Under the pieces are notes generated by a model. That model was not told the origin of the DNA. It was given only the letters and a program-made list of their open reading frames with translations, and did not search any database. The position numbers and the translations under genes are program-made. A stretch of 64,000 nt of DNA from Acidilutibacter cellobiosedens. GTDB lineage: Bacteria; Bacillota; Clostridia; Tissierellales; Acidilutibacteraceae. The stretch lies in the NCBI RefSeq assembly GCF_004103715.1, contig NZ_CP035282.1, positions 3,558,501 to 3,622,500 on the forward strand. Direction: 5' to 3'. The stretch's first letter is position 1, and each line of letters begins with the position of its first letter. This document shows positions 43,931-54,322 of this stretch, in pieces.

Positions 43931-46142
43931 TATGACCAATACTTCCCTCGCACTCTCGCCATACTTTGTAAAATAGTTTTTTTTCATTACATTATTAGCC
44001 CTTTCTCTTCTTGTGAGAGGAGGCATGTCAAAGGCTATGTGGCAAATCAAATCAAAGGGGTCTAAATCTTTTCCTACCTCATCTTTCAGTTCTTCAAAAA
44101 ATACTCCTCGTTCTTCTAATTCCTTTATGATTGCCTCTTTTCTATCTTGCTTCATTCCATTTTCTAAGGAATTCATCAAGGGTTTTAAATTCATTTTTTA
44201 AGTTTTTCCTGGTGTAGGAAACCAGTGATTCAGTTATCAATTTGCCATTTTTATCGTAATAATAAACCCTCTCATGTATTACCTTTACAGGAACATCATC
44301 TACATAGTACTTGGCCGGAGTTTCATTTATATTCCCGCCCTCTATAATATCGTGAGGAATATCACCTTTGTTACCATCTTCAGTATTATAGTCCTCGTCT
44401 GGTTTTCCTACTCCACCTATACCTTCTTCCTCGTCTTCTGTAGGAATGTCTCCTTTCGTAGTTTTAACGCTTACAGGGTCTCCATCGAAGTCTGGGTCTG
44501 CAAATAATTTAGTAACTCCTCTGAAGTCTATAATGGTAAAATATTGCTTTCCATAATCTTCTCTTATTCTTGTACCCCTACCTATGATTTGTTTGAATTC
44601 AATCATACTATTGATATTAGCATCTAATACAATGAACTGGCAAGTCTGAGCATCTACTCCAGTTGTCATTAGTTTGCTTGTTGTAACCAAAACAGGGTAT
44701 TTGCTTGCAGGGTCAATAAAATTATCCAGTTCAGCCTTTCCTTCTTCGTTATCCCCTGTAATTCTCATGACATATTTGGGATTCTCCGCTACTAAATCCG
44801 CATTTTCATTGACAAGTGCCTGTCTCATTCTTTCAGCATGCTCAATATCTACACAAAAGAAAATTGTCTTTGCAAACCTGGAATTATTCTTTTTTAAGTA
44901 ATCAGACACTTTTTTGGCAACAATCTCTGTCCGGTTTTCAATGACTAAGTTTTTATCAAAATCCTTTATATTATATTCTCTATCTTCAATTTCAAAGCCA
45001 TACTTGTCCCTTTTCCCTTTTTCGGGCCTATAACCTTCTACATCTCTATCCAATATTACTCTTATAACCTTGTATGGAGCAAGGAAACCATCTTCGATTC
45101 CCTGCTTTAATGAGTAGACGTAAATAGGTTCACCAAAGTATTCTATATTAGACACGTCCTTTGTTTCCTTAGGTGTTGCCGTAAGCCCTATTTGGGTGGC
45201 AGGAGAAAAGTATTCCAAAATTTCCCTCCAGGCGGAATCCTCTTTGGCACTTCCTCTATGGCACTCGTCAATAATAACTAAATCAAAAAAGTCTGGTGAG
45301 AATTGCTTATATACATTTTTAAATTCATTTTCACCTGAAATTCCTTGATATAGTGCCAAATAAATTTCATGGGCTTTATCTATCTTTCTGTTAGTGATTT
45401 TCGTCATTTTATCGCCGAAATATTTAAAATCATTTGCCATCGTCTGGTCTACCAATATATTTCTATCGGCTAAAAATAGGATTCTCTTTTTAGCCCTTGA
45501 TTTCCAAAGCCTATAGATAATTTGGAAGGCTGTATAAGTTTTCCCAGTACCAGTAGCCATAACAAGCAGAATTCGCTTTTGTCCTTTGGCAATCGCCTCT
45601 ATCGTTCTGTTTATAGCAATTCGCTGGTAATATCTAGGAGTCTTTCCATCTTGCTCAAAATAATATTCCTGTGTAACGATTGCTTCTTCTTTCTCAGTGA
45701 TTCCTTTTGCACTTTTATATCTATTCCACAATTCCTCAGGAGATGGGAACCGGTTAAGAGGTATTTCTCTTTCTTTTTTCCCTTCTTTAATAGTTCTGTC
45801 GTGTTCTAAAAATGCATCTCCATTACTTGAAAAGGCAAAAGGAATATCCAGTATTTCAGCGTAATCCAATGCTTGCTGCATACCAGCCCCTACTGGATGC
45901 TTATTGTCTTTTGCTTCTATGATAGCAAGAGGTATATTGGATTTATAATATAGTATATAATCTGCTCTTTTCCTTTCTCCTCTTGTAACCAATTTTTTTC
46001 TGACGATAATTCTTCCGTCGGTAAAGGTAACTTCTTCTCTAATTTGTCTTTCTAAATCCCATCCTGCATTTATTAAAGCGGGGGTTATGTATTTAGAACA
46101 TATATCCCTTTCAGATAAATCCTTCTTGTTCACCAATATCAC
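43931..46142 (-). pseudogene. hsdR: Type I restriction enzyme R subunit (HsdR), frameshifted and truncated
   Basis: Residues ~1-120 hold the nuclease domain ([20 protein letters not shown]), followed by a superfamily-2 motor: [29 protein letters not shown], and helicase C motifs ([25 protein letters not shown]). The C-terminal EcoEI-R-type domain begins [18 protein letters not shown], then a TAG arises from one extra base near 44144; the following frame continues [20 protein letters not shown] and [20 protein letters not shown] before being cut by the IS3 at ~43931. The R subunit needs HsdM and HsdS, which are absent here, so it is an orphan remnant of a type I restriction system. Confidence 0.9.
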
Positions 46143-46522
46143 CCCGGTCCTAATATTTAAATCCTAAACATAGATGCCACACTTAACAATATTTTATCAT
46201 AAATGTCCAAGAATTAGAAATTTGAATAATAGATAGCATTGAAAATGTAAAAAAGGCATTTTAAAAATGCCTTTTTTACAATAAATACCTTATTCAATTA
46301 TTATATTAATCCTTAATGCAGGTATAATGATGGAATAATAGAGTAATAAATCATAATGAACTATTTCAAGTATTTTGTTAATATTTTTGCTTCTTTACAA
46401 ATTTTATTAAATTATTACAATTTATACAGAATTATTTTTTGCTCTTTATTATCTTTTTTCTTTGTATAGACTAATTTAATGACTTTAACTTCATTTGCCT
46501 GTTTTAATAAGGTAACAATTAG
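46143..46522. other. Intergenic stretch with a terminator-like hairpin
   Basis: AAAAAAGGCATTTT pairs with AAAATGCCTTTTTT around 46249-46278, a bidirectional terminator. The rest is AT-rich without a supportable gene. Confidence 0.7.
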
Positions 46523-47074
46523 TTATAACTGTTGTTTATCCAATAGTTCTTTTAATATTATTTTAGATTCTGAAGGTAGTATTTTAACTAAGTGCTTCAG
46601 TCCAATGTTGTATATAAGGGCAATTATCATATTTTCTCGTTCTCTTAAGTCTGCCAGCGCTTGTCCATCAAAAAGTTCCAGTTTATTCTCATATGGAGTA
46701 TACTGTGCCCACTGTTCACAAGTGAGCCTCTGTGGTTCTTCCACTGGTATTAGTTCTTCCCTATCCTCTTCTGGCTCGAAATACTGTAGTGCATTTTCTA
46801 CCCATTTTATAAAGTCCCTATATCCCGGGATTTTACCGTCATTTTCTGCTATTTGCTGCTTAACAGTATCTTCTGCAATTTTTCTGATGTCTTCTTTTCC
46901 GGTAAAAACCCTTAAAACAGCACTTTCGGGCAACTCAATAATTTTTAAAACTTGTTTTACATTAAAACCCATTCCTTTAAGCCTCTTTACAATTTGCAGT
47001 GTACAAGACATTTCTGCTATTAATTCTGCTTTTATAAAATGTTCTTGCAGAGTATTTTCAAAAGTACCCTCCAT
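46523..47074 (-). CDS. Hypothetical protein (183 aa)
   Basis: I do not recognise a family with confidence. The N-terminal half (AELIAEMSCTLQIVKRLKGM, VKQVLKIIELPESAVLRVFT) resembles the C-terminal helical part of Rpn/PD-(D/E)XK transposase-like nucleases. The second half (PQRLTCEQWAQYTPYENKLE, LFDGQALADLRERENMIIAL) resembles the N-terminus of Uma2-like nucleases (a Y-x-x-x-D/E-G pattern), so it may be a remnant joining two such pieces. ATG has AGGGGTGTAAAGAG upstream. It lies in the accessory segment between hsdR and the recombinase. Confidence 0.55.
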   Translation of the reverse strand: MEGTFENTLQEHFIKAELIAEMSCTLQIVKRLKGMGFNVKQVLKIIELPESAVLRVFTGKEDIRKIAEDTVKQQIAENDGKIPGYRDFIKWVENALQYFEPEEDREELIPVEEPQRLTCEQWAQYTPYENKLELFDGQALADLRERENMIIALIYNIGLKHLVKILPSESKIILKELLDKQQL

Positions 47075-47339
47075 ATCTCTTTACACCCCTTTTCTTTCTT
47101 ATTTTTTATATATATCACCGCTCATAGTATGTTTAATTTATACTCCAATAACTCTGATAGAATTTATCGAATAGCCGAGAAAATAGTAATGTATACATAG
47201 TATCCAATGATAAAATCAAAATCTTTGCCCTGCTTTGATATTGAAAAGTTTTTTCTAATTGGTATTCTTAATTCCTCTAGGCTTTTCTTTATCTCCCTTG
47301 CATAACATGCTAAATAGCATAGTAGATAGGAATATTATT

Positions 47340-47762
47340 TCATTTCTCCATTTCTGTACACAAATTATGAAAATTAGATTGGAGAATCTGTTCTCGGAGA
47401 ACACTATCGATTTCAACCCTCCACTCTTTATTAAAGTAAATATCATTCATTGGTTTTTCAAATGCTTTAATAGCATGGGCAATCCGTTCTCTGTTATTTT
47501 TCAGTTTACATTTATAGAAATTGATTTTAAAGTAGAAAATAGCATTTTCAATTCGATGATAGGTATATATAGAATCTTCAAGGCCAAGCAATTCTCTAAT
47601 TTGATTTAAATTGAACGTTATTTCTTCGCCTAGTTCAATTTGATGCCTTCCAATAAATAAAATAGCAGTTAAAATTTTTAAATTGAAATTATTCGCATCA
47701 ATCAAGATATTACTTTTGTCCCATACTTTTTTGAAAAAAGTTTCAAAATTCGTACTATCCAT
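47340..47762 (-). CDS. Hypothetical protein (about 140 aa)
   Basis: Start chosen at ATG 47762 (MDSTNFETFFKKVWDKSN) because AAGGGGTGTTT lies just upstream; a longer frame opens at 47792. A region IELGEEITFNLNQIRELLGL and SIYTYHRIENAIFYFKINFY looks like a helix-rich fold. No known family or motif is recognised. It sits between the 183-aa hypothetical gene and the recombinase, so it is probably cargo of the same mobile element. Confidence 0.55.
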   Translation of the reverse strand: MDSTNFETFFKKVWDKSNILIDANNFNLKILTAILFIGRHQIELGEEITFNLNQIRELLGLEDSIYTYHRIENAIFYFKINFYKCKLKNNRERIAHAIKAFEKPMNDIYFNKEWRVEIDSVLREQILQSNFHNLCTEMEK

Positions 47763-47986
47763 AATAAACACCCCTTCAAATAAATAAGACATATTATATC
47801 ACAAAAAAATAAGGGCTTTTTTTAGTCTAAAATGGTATTCTATTCTCTCTTGGAAAAACAGACTCACAAGTAAAATAAAAATAGTATAAAAAGTCCAATC
47901 AAATGGCTAATTTCATATCATTCTCAGGATTCTCATGTTATTCTAAATAAAAATTTTTTAGTGAAAAAATAAATAGCCCTTACCCT

Positions 47987-50109
47987 TTAGGTAAGAGCAT
48001 TTTTATTTTGCAGTATTTTTTTTAAGAAATACTTAAATTTAAATTCCTCATATGTTTTATCAACATCTTGCATCACTTCATCAAGTGTCTTTTCTGACAC
48101 TTGCCCGGTTTTCTCAAAACTTTCATCAATAAATTGTTCTATGAACTCATCATTAAATTTATCTATAGCAGCATCCATTTCTTCAAAATACTGTTTAAAT
48201 TTTACACTATGATTATGTTTTTGAGTTTCTGCTATATATTCTTCAGCATCTCCAAAATATCTTTCTAGCAAATTAAGTTCCTGCCGACCTTTAGTTTTAA
48301 GATACTCGTTAAACTCATGGAAATCCTGTACACCCAAAATTTTACATAATCCATATACACTGCTGTATTGATTATATATAACTTCTTTCAGTCTTAGCCG
48401 TTTAGGGCCAAATTTCGCATTTGAAATAGTATCTATTACAATTTTGCTGTAAATCTTTTCAAGCAACTCTCTTTTTTGTAGAAGAGTTAAAGAATGAAAA
48501 TATTCTTCTATATTCTCAAAGTCCTCCTGCTCTTTTGCTTCTGAAAGTAATGCTTCTCTTCGTCTTTCTGCTTGTAGTATCTTTTTTTGTTGTTCTTCCT
48601 TTAATTTTTTAACTTTTTCTATTTCTTTTTCTGTATCTTTTATCATCTTTTCTATACGATTGTATTTTAAAGAACCTATTTCTTCCTCTAACTGTCTATC
48701 TATTAGATTATCCAGCCTTGTAAGAAGCCTACTTTCATTTTTCTCAAGATTTTTGATTTCGTCTTTAATTTTGCCTACTTCTGCATCATAAAGCATTTCT
48801 TCTTTTGTTCCATTTCTTTCTTTTAAGTAGTTTTGATACTCTTTAACAAGTAAAAAAGCCTCTTTCAGCCTTTTGAAGAAATCTTCTTTAATCAGGTTGA
48901 ATACTCTTTCCTCTTGAACGCTATAGTATCCATCACAATAATCTTTTCCTGCGTTGAATGTACTGCATTTGTAATACACTTTCGCAGGTTTTCTTGTACC
49001 GTCAGCCAATATGGGAGATGGTTGTAAACTTGAAGTCATTTTACCACCACAATTCGGACAGTGAAGTATATTTATAAACATCTTTTTATGTGCATCAAAA
49101 TATTCCTGTTTTGTAATTGCAGACATTGCTTCTGCCATGTCCAAGTTTTTTCGTATTTTTCTTCTATCACGCAATCTTTCAAGTGTTTGTAAAAAGAATT
49201 CTTCTGTTATAATAGGTTCATGATTGCCGACTGGTAAGTCATGTAAATCTATATCATAGATAGTTGTTTTTTCCCAAATTCTTACGCCTGCATCTGTCTT
49301 TTTCTTTTGTTTTCTCTTAGCCCAAAACAATCGCCCACAATACAAAGGGTTCTCCAGAATTTTTTGGACAGTAGCAGTTGCAAATTGTTTACCTTGCCTT
49401 GTTCGATAGCCATTGAGATTAAGGTATTGTGCAACATTTTTTATACTGTGTTTCTCATCTGTAAAGAGATGAAATATAAGTTCTATAATTTGTTTTTCAT
49501 TTTCATCTATTACTAATCGTTTTTTTATATCCTTCTTTTTTGTTTTTTTATCTTGTTTGAAATCATTATTTTCTTGTTGACTTGTAGAATAAAATTCGTA
49601 TCGATAACCATGCGGTGCGGGGCCACCAAAGTAGTTTCCGGCCTGCACTGATTTTTCTAAACCAGCCTTAACACGTTCTCTCAACTGGTCGATGAAAAGT
49701 TCATTTAACATACTATATATGCTAACCATTATCTTGGCATTTTGAGAATTTATATCCCCATGAATGCCCCATCACAAGTAAACAAACGCAAATTATTCTC
49801 TTTGAGAAGTTTGAAAATCTCTAAAGTGTGACTAATAGAACGGCTTATACGGGATAAATCATAGCAACAAACGCCTTCAATATTGTTATCAGGTTCCTGC
49901 AGTCGTTTTAATAATTCTTTTAATTCGTCTCTTTCTTCAATTGTTATGCCAGAAATTCCTGCGTCACAATAATAAACAAAATCCTCTCTTTTGTAACCTT
50001 GTGATATAAGCAAGGCTTCACATCGTTCTTTTTGCACAGCAAGTGAATATCTATCCTCACTTGCTTGCTTCTCTGATGAAACTCTTGGGTAAATTGCTAT
50101 CTTACCCAT
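47987..50109 (-). pseudogene. Large serine recombinase with a one-base frameshift
   Basis: The N-terminal frame (50109-49750) is a resolvase domain: IAIYPRVSSEKQASEDRYSL (catalytic Ser near residue 11), DAGISGITIEERDELKELLK and CYDLSRISRS. After GAFMG the frame is lost at a G4 run (plus-strand CCCC 49756-49759); five Gs would give GAFMGDINSQNAKIMVSIYS and continue in the frame ending at 47987. That part has the Recombinase domain (GLEKSVQAGNYFGGPAPHGY), a zinc ribbon (LHCPNCGGKM ... CSTFNAGKDYCDG) and a long coiled coil (~residues 400-480). It is of integrase type, ~706 residues in all. Promoter-proximal to it lies att-like site C. Confidence 0.88.
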
Positions 50110-50170
50110 TTTGACTCCCTCCGTTCTGTGTTATGACTTCCTATTTCTAAGCATAACACATGAATTTTCG

Positions 50171-50196
50171 GAGTCATGTATTCAGTAAATCACGGC
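50171..50196 (-). repeat. Site C of the repeated sequence, next to the recombinase (att-like)
   Basis: GAGTCATGTATTCAGTAAAT then CACGGC; its reverse complement matches site B at 23 of 26 bases, including 16 in a row. It lies about 60 bases before the recombinase start codon, the usual place for an integrase attachment site. Confidence 0.6.
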
Positions 50197-50241
50197 TCCT
50201 GCTTTATAATTTTAAGAATATTATTATAATGCAATGTTTTA

Positions 50242-51240
50242 TTACCTTTCCATAGCATTTCTGGCCCAATTGGAATCTCTATATATCGCTCTACCTACTC
50301 CGATCAAATCTGCCTTTTTTTCTCGAAGAATGGCTTCTGCTTCATCTGCTGTCTTAATCCCACCGGTCAAGATTACGGGAATAGAAACAACCTCTTTGAT
50401 TGCTTCGGATTGTGGTGAAAAATAGCCCGGTTCATTTACACCGGGTATAGTATATCTACACATTCCTCCTGAAATATCCAGCATATCAACTCCGGCTCTT
50501 TCAAATATCTCAGCAGCGGTTTTAATATCCTCTGTTGTAATTCCGCCTTCCATATGATCTGTCGCACCGAAACGCAAAAGAATAGGAAAGTCTTCTCCGA
50601 CCGCTTTGCGAACTGCCCTTATGATCTCTGAATGAATTTTCACCCTGCCTTCAATGCCCCCTCCATATTCATCAGTCCTCTTATTTGTAATAGGAGATAA
50701 AAACTGGTTTAATAAATATCCATGAGCAGAATGAAGCTCTACACCATCAAATCCGGCATTTTTTACTCTAACCGCAGCGTGCTTAAAATCATCTATAATT
50801 CTTTCAATATCATTTTTTGATAACTCTTGAGGTATTGCCGTATCTTTTCTCGACGGATTTTTCACTGGTGAAGGCCCCACCGGCTCCATTCCTATAACTT
50901 CTCTTAAAGTTTCACTTCCGGCATGATTAATCTGCATAACTGTCTTGGAACCATTCCCATGAATAATGTCGGCCAACTTCTTTAAATCTTCCACTAAATA
51001 ATCCTCGGCAACGGAAATCTGGTTATGGTTTGCCTTCCCCTGCTGAGAAACATAACTGTGTTCAATAATAACAAGAGATATATATCCTCCCCTCGACTTT
51101 TCGTCATAATAATCTAAAATATCTTGGCTGATCCTTCCGTCTTCATCAGATTTTGCTGTCGCCATAGGCGGCATAACTAGTCTGTTTTTTAATTGAAATT
51201 TACTATACGTAAGTGGTTCACCCAAATAAAACATCTTCAT
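50242..51240 (-). CDS. NADH:flavin oxidoreductase (old yellow enzyme family)
   Basis: About 332 residues: FMN-binding TIM barrel with FQLKNRLVMPPMATA near the N-terminus, MQINHAGSET, GFDGVELHSAHGYLLNQFLS (catalytic His pair region H-x-x-H variant, residues ~165-185), and C-terminal VGVGRAIYRDSNWARN. It lacks the extra C-terminal Fe-S/FAD domains of 2,4-dienoyl-CoA reductase, so it is a short OYE. The frame opens at 51255, but AAAGGAG precedes the ATG at 51240. These enzymes reduce activated alkenes; the substrate is unknown. Confidence 0.9.
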   Translation of the reverse strand: MKMFYLGEPLTYSKFQLKNRLVMPPMATAKSDEDGRISQDILDYYDEKSRGGYISLVIIEHSYVSQQGKANHNQISVAEDYLVEDLKKLADIIHGNGSKTVMQINHAGSETLREVIGMEPVGPSPVKNPSRKDTAIPQELSKNDIERIIDDFKHAAVRVKNAGFDGVELHSAHGYLLNQFLSPITNKRTDEYGGGIEGRVKIHSEIIRAVRKAVGEDFPILLRFGATDHMEGGITTEDIKTAAEIFERAGVDMLDISGGMCRYTIPGVNEPGYFSPQSEAIKEVVSIPVILTGGIKTADEAEAILREKKADLIGVGRAIYRDSNWARNAMER

Positions 51241-51337
51241 TTTCTCCTTTCCCATAAATGGTATTTTAAAGATTCATATAAAATAGTAATTTAGGCCAAA
51301 TTTCAAAACGGCCTACTGTTTCAATACATTTTAATAT

Positions 51338-51907
51338 TTATCCCTTAATTGTAGAACAATTTTTTCTAAAGCATGAGTCTATGTGATCATTGACAATACC
51401 TGTAGCTTGCAGGTGAGCGTAGACCGTAATAGAACCTAAAAATTTAAAACCCCTTTTCTTCAAATCTTTGCTTATTAAATCTGATAAATCCGAAGTCGCC
51501 GGTATTTCCGATATGTCTTGGTAGCTATTGATAACAGGTCTCCAGTTTACAAAATTCCAAATATAATTATCAAAACTGCCAAATTCTCTTTGTATCTCTA
51601 TAAATCTCCTTGCATTAGTGATAGAAGATTGGATTTTCTTTTTATTTCTGATAATTCCCGGATTTGTAAGCAATTCTTCAATCTTTTCCTCATCATAACA
51701 AGCTACCTTCTCTGGGTCAAAATTATCATAGGCCTTTCTGTAATTTTCTCTTTTCCTTAAGATAGTTATCCAGCTTAAACCAGATTGAGCTGATTCCAGC
51801 AACAAAAATTCAAAATGTTTTTTATCATCATGAACAGGTACTCCCCATTCCTCGTCATGATATTTTATATAAAGTTCATCTGATTTGCACCAATCACATC
51901 TATTCAT
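51338..51907 (-). CDS. tag: DNA-3-methyladenine glycosylase I
   Basis: 189 residues: RCDWCKSDELYIKYHDEEWG at the start (Cys and His for the zinc snap), FEFLLLESAQSGLSWITILR, YDEEKIEELLTNPGIIRNKK, and C-terminal YAHLQATGIVNDHIDSCFR with the second zinc Cys/His pair. It removes 3-methyladenine from alkylated DNA. AGGGGG precedes the ATG at 51907, chosen over the in-frame ATG at 51925. Monocistronic. Confidence 0.93.
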   Translation of the reverse strand: MNRCDWCKSDELYIKYHDEEWGVPVHDDKKHFEFLLLESAQSGLSWITILRKRENYRKAYDNFDPEKVACYDEEKIEELLTNPGIIRNKKKIQSSITNARRFIEIQREFGSFDNYIWNFVNWRPVINSYQDISEIPATSDLSDLISKDLKKRGFKFLGSITVYAHLQATGIVNDHIDSCFRKNCSTIKG

Positions 51908-52070
51908 CTTATATTTCCCCCTCATCTTTTCAGAAATGAAAAGAATACAATTTAACTTTAAAATCCGAGAATAAAGAAGAGCTCTTTATGAAATGAAAAT
52001 ATTCTTAAATTAATTATAACGGTATTTTTTTCAAAAAACAATGGAATCATTATCATCATAATGTGGATAT

Positions 52071-52125
52071 AAAAAAGCAGATAATCTTATCTCTAATAAG
52101 GCTATCTGCTTTTTTATCTATCAAT
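52071..52125. terminator. Terminator downstream of the DUF4491 gene
   Basis: AAAAAAGCAGATA (52071-52083) pairs with TATCTGCTTTTTT (52113-52125); inner pairs (CTTAT/ATAAG) extend it. Confidence 0.85.
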
Positions 52126-52444
52126 TTCTAATCCTGCTTTGTGGAGATTTATATATCATTTGGTCTCTCTTTGGATTCTTTGGAAACCATCCTTTTTTTA
52201 CCCTTCTCTCTTGTTCAAAAAGCTCTCGAATGCTCCACAGTAACGAAAATCCTAATATAGATAAAAGTGACGATAAAATCAACATATCAGAAAAAAACGA
52301 TAAACAAACACATAATAAACCTGTTATCAAGAACAACGGCCATACTCTTGAGCCTATGTAATATTCTGCCTTTATAACAACCGGATGTAAGATTCCAATA
52401 ATTAAAAACGTCCCGATTCCTATAATCACTCCATAGTAATTCAT
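52121..52444 (-). CDS. DUF4491 family membrane protein
   Basis: 107 residues with three membrane helices (YGVIIGIGTFLIIGILHPVV, PLFLITGLLCVCLSFFSDML, LSSLLSILGFSLLWSIRELF) and a basic tail containing ERRVKKGWFPKNPKRD, the hallmark of DUF4491 proteins. Function unknown. ATG has GAGAGGGGATAAT upstream. Stands alone between tag and the hcp operon. Confidence 0.8.
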   Translation of the reverse strand: MNYYGVIIGIGTFLIIGILHPVVIKAEYYIGSRVWPLFLITGLLCVCLSFFSDMLILSSLLSILGFSLLWSIRELFEQERRVKKGWFPKNPKRDQMIYKSPQSRIRN

Positions 52445-52673
52445 TTATTATCCCCTCTCCTTTTCACTACTCTCACTTATTATTCAGAGTTTTTCGTTTA
52501 AATTCTCTATCTGTTTTTGAAGCTAAATTTATTTTCACCATTTTTATTAGTATATATGCTTAAATTAGATATATTTCCTTTAAAATAAGTATATTTTCCA
52601 TTTTTTATTTCTATCATAAAAGGTACAAATAACCAACATTTAAAACTATTTGTTATTATATCATATAATTCAA

Positions 52674-52723
52674 TAAAAAATGGGATTTCCCGTTATCTAA
52701 TCTTAGAACATCAGGAAACCCCA
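52674..52723 (-). terminator. Terminator of the hcp operon
   Basis: On the minus strand TGGGGTTTCC (52723-52714) pairs with GGAAATCCCA (52690-52681) with one G-U pair, followed by TTTTTTATTG. Confidence 0.8.
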
Positions 52724-52754
52724 TAAAAATATATTTAAGAAATCTTATTCTCAA

Positions 52755-54320
52755 TTAACCAAGAATATTTTTTAAATCTTCTTCCGGCGTAGATACAGGT
52801 GTCAAACTATAATTATTTACTAAAACATCAAGAACTCCTGGAGATATAAATGCCGGAAGTGACGGCCCAATATAAATATTTTTGATGCCAAGAGATAAAA
52901 GTGATAATAGGATACAAACTGCTTTCTGTTCATACCAGGATAAAACTAAAGTCAACGGTAAGTCATTTACATTACATTTAAATACTCCCGCTAAAGCAAC
53001 GGCTACACGAATAGCACTATAAGCGTCATTGCACTGCCCCATATCCATTAGTCGAGGTAATCCGTTGATGCTGCCCAAATCCAAATCATTAAAACGGTAT
53101 TTACCACAAGCAAGAGTTAAAATAATGCTATCTTTAGGTGCCTTCTTAACAAATTCGGTATAATAATTACGTCCGGGTTTTGCACCATCACATCCTCCGA
53201 CTAAAAAAATATGCTTAATATCACCGTTTTTTATTGAATCAACCACTTTATCGGCAACGGATAACACTGTACCATGCCCAAAACCTGTAGTCACTTGAGT
53301 ACCGCCGTTAATGCCTAACATAATCTTATCTTCCTTGTATCCTCCTAACTCCAGCGCTTTCTCTATAACCGGAGTAAAATCTTTATCTTCTCCTATATGA
53401 ACCATATTTGGATAAGCTACTACTTCAGTAGTAAAAATACGGTCTCGATAACTATCCTTTACAGGCATTAAACAGTTCGTAGTAAATAGTACAGGAGCAG
53501 GGATGTTTGCGAATTCCTTCTGCTGATTCTGCCATGCAGTACCAAAATTCCCTTTTAAATGAGAATATGCTTTTAATTTTGGATAAGCATGAGCCGGAAG
53601 CATCTCTCCATGAGTATAAATATTAATACCTTTCCCCTTAGTCTGTTCCAGTAATAAATACAGATCACGGAGATCATGTCCGGAAATTACAATAAAGGGC
53701 CCTTTTTCAATCTTCAATGGAACAGTAGTAGGAATCGGATTCCCGTATGTTTCAGTATTGGCTTTATCCAACAGTTCCATACATTTAAGATTTACCTTCC
53801 CGGTCTCCATCACAATAGGAAACAATTCATCCATTCCTAAATCATCTCCAACAGCCCGTAATCCTTTGTAAAAGAACTGATTAACCTCATTGTCCGTATA
53901 TCCTAATACCAATGCATGAAAAGCATAGGCTGCCATTCCTCGAAGCCCAAAGAGAATAAGGGATTTAAGAGAGCGGATATCTTCACTTTCATTCCACAAT
54001 TCTTTCATATCATACTCAACACTACTACACTGTGAAGTCAGCTTTTTCCTTTCTCGGCGGACCGCATCAATCTGACGCTGTACTGCATTATTATCAAAAT
54101 TTACATTGGTAACAGTAGTAAAAAGTCCTTCAATCATAGCACGATGAGTGGATGAAGTAGGTTCACTAACATCTGCCACACGAGCAAGACCTATAAGAGC
54201 TCCGGTTAATTCATCCTGTAAAATAGCGGTATCCTCTTTTTTGCCGCATACACCTTGTGTTCCGGTACAACCTTTGCAACCTGCAGTTTGCTCACATTGA
54301 AAACAAAACATATTTGACAT
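52755..54320 (-). CDS. hcp: Hybrid-cluster protein (hydroxylamine reductase)
   Basis: 521 residues. N-terminal cysteine cluster CFQCEQTAGCKGCTGTQGVC for the [4Fe-4S] centre; hybrid-cluster ligands include GHDLRDLYLLLEQTKGKGIN with IYTHGEMLPAHAYP, LFTTNCLMPVKDSYRDRIFT, and the C-terminal region ILTLACGKYRF with LPRLMDMGQCNDAYSAIRVA. Such proteins reduce NO or hydroxylamine and protect anaerobes from nitrosative stress. It is the last gene of a three-gene operon with a cupin and a 4Fe-4S protein (2- and 13-base gaps); a Crp/Fnr regulator is divergently transcribed. Confidence 0.95.
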   Translation of the reverse strand: MSNMFCFQCEQTAGCKGCTGTQGVCGKKEDTAILQDELTGALIGLARVADVSEPTSSTHRAMIEGLFTTVTNVNFDNNAVQRQIDAVRRERKKLTSQCSSVEYDMKELWNESEDIRSLKSLILFGLRGMAAYAFHALVLGYTDNEVNQFFYKGLRAVGDDLGMDELFPIVMETGKVNLKCMELLDKANTETYGNPIPTTVPLKIEKGPFIVISGHDLRDLYLLLEQTKGKGINIYTHGEMLPAHAYPKLKAYSHLKGNFGTAWQNQQKEFANIPAPVLFTTNCLMPVKDSYRDRIFTTEVVAYPNMVHIGEDKDFTPVIEKALELGGYKEDKIMLGINGGTQVTTGFGHGTVLSVADKVVDSIKNGDIKHIFLVGGCDGAKPGRNYYTEFVKKAPKDSIILTLACGKYRFNDLDLGSINGLPRLMDMGQCNDAYSAIRVAVALAGVFKCNVNDLPLTLVLSWYEQKAVCILLSLLSLGIKNIYIGPSLPAFISPGVLDVLVNNYSLTPVSTPEEDLKNILG

Positions 54321-54322
54321 AT

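Noticed and set aside
46479-47174. 231-codon plus-strand frame opposite the 183-aa hypothetical gene.
   Set aside because: Composition (Ser/Cys/Phe-rich) is that of an antisense shadow, and the minus-strand gene has a ribosome binding site and a normal residue distribution.
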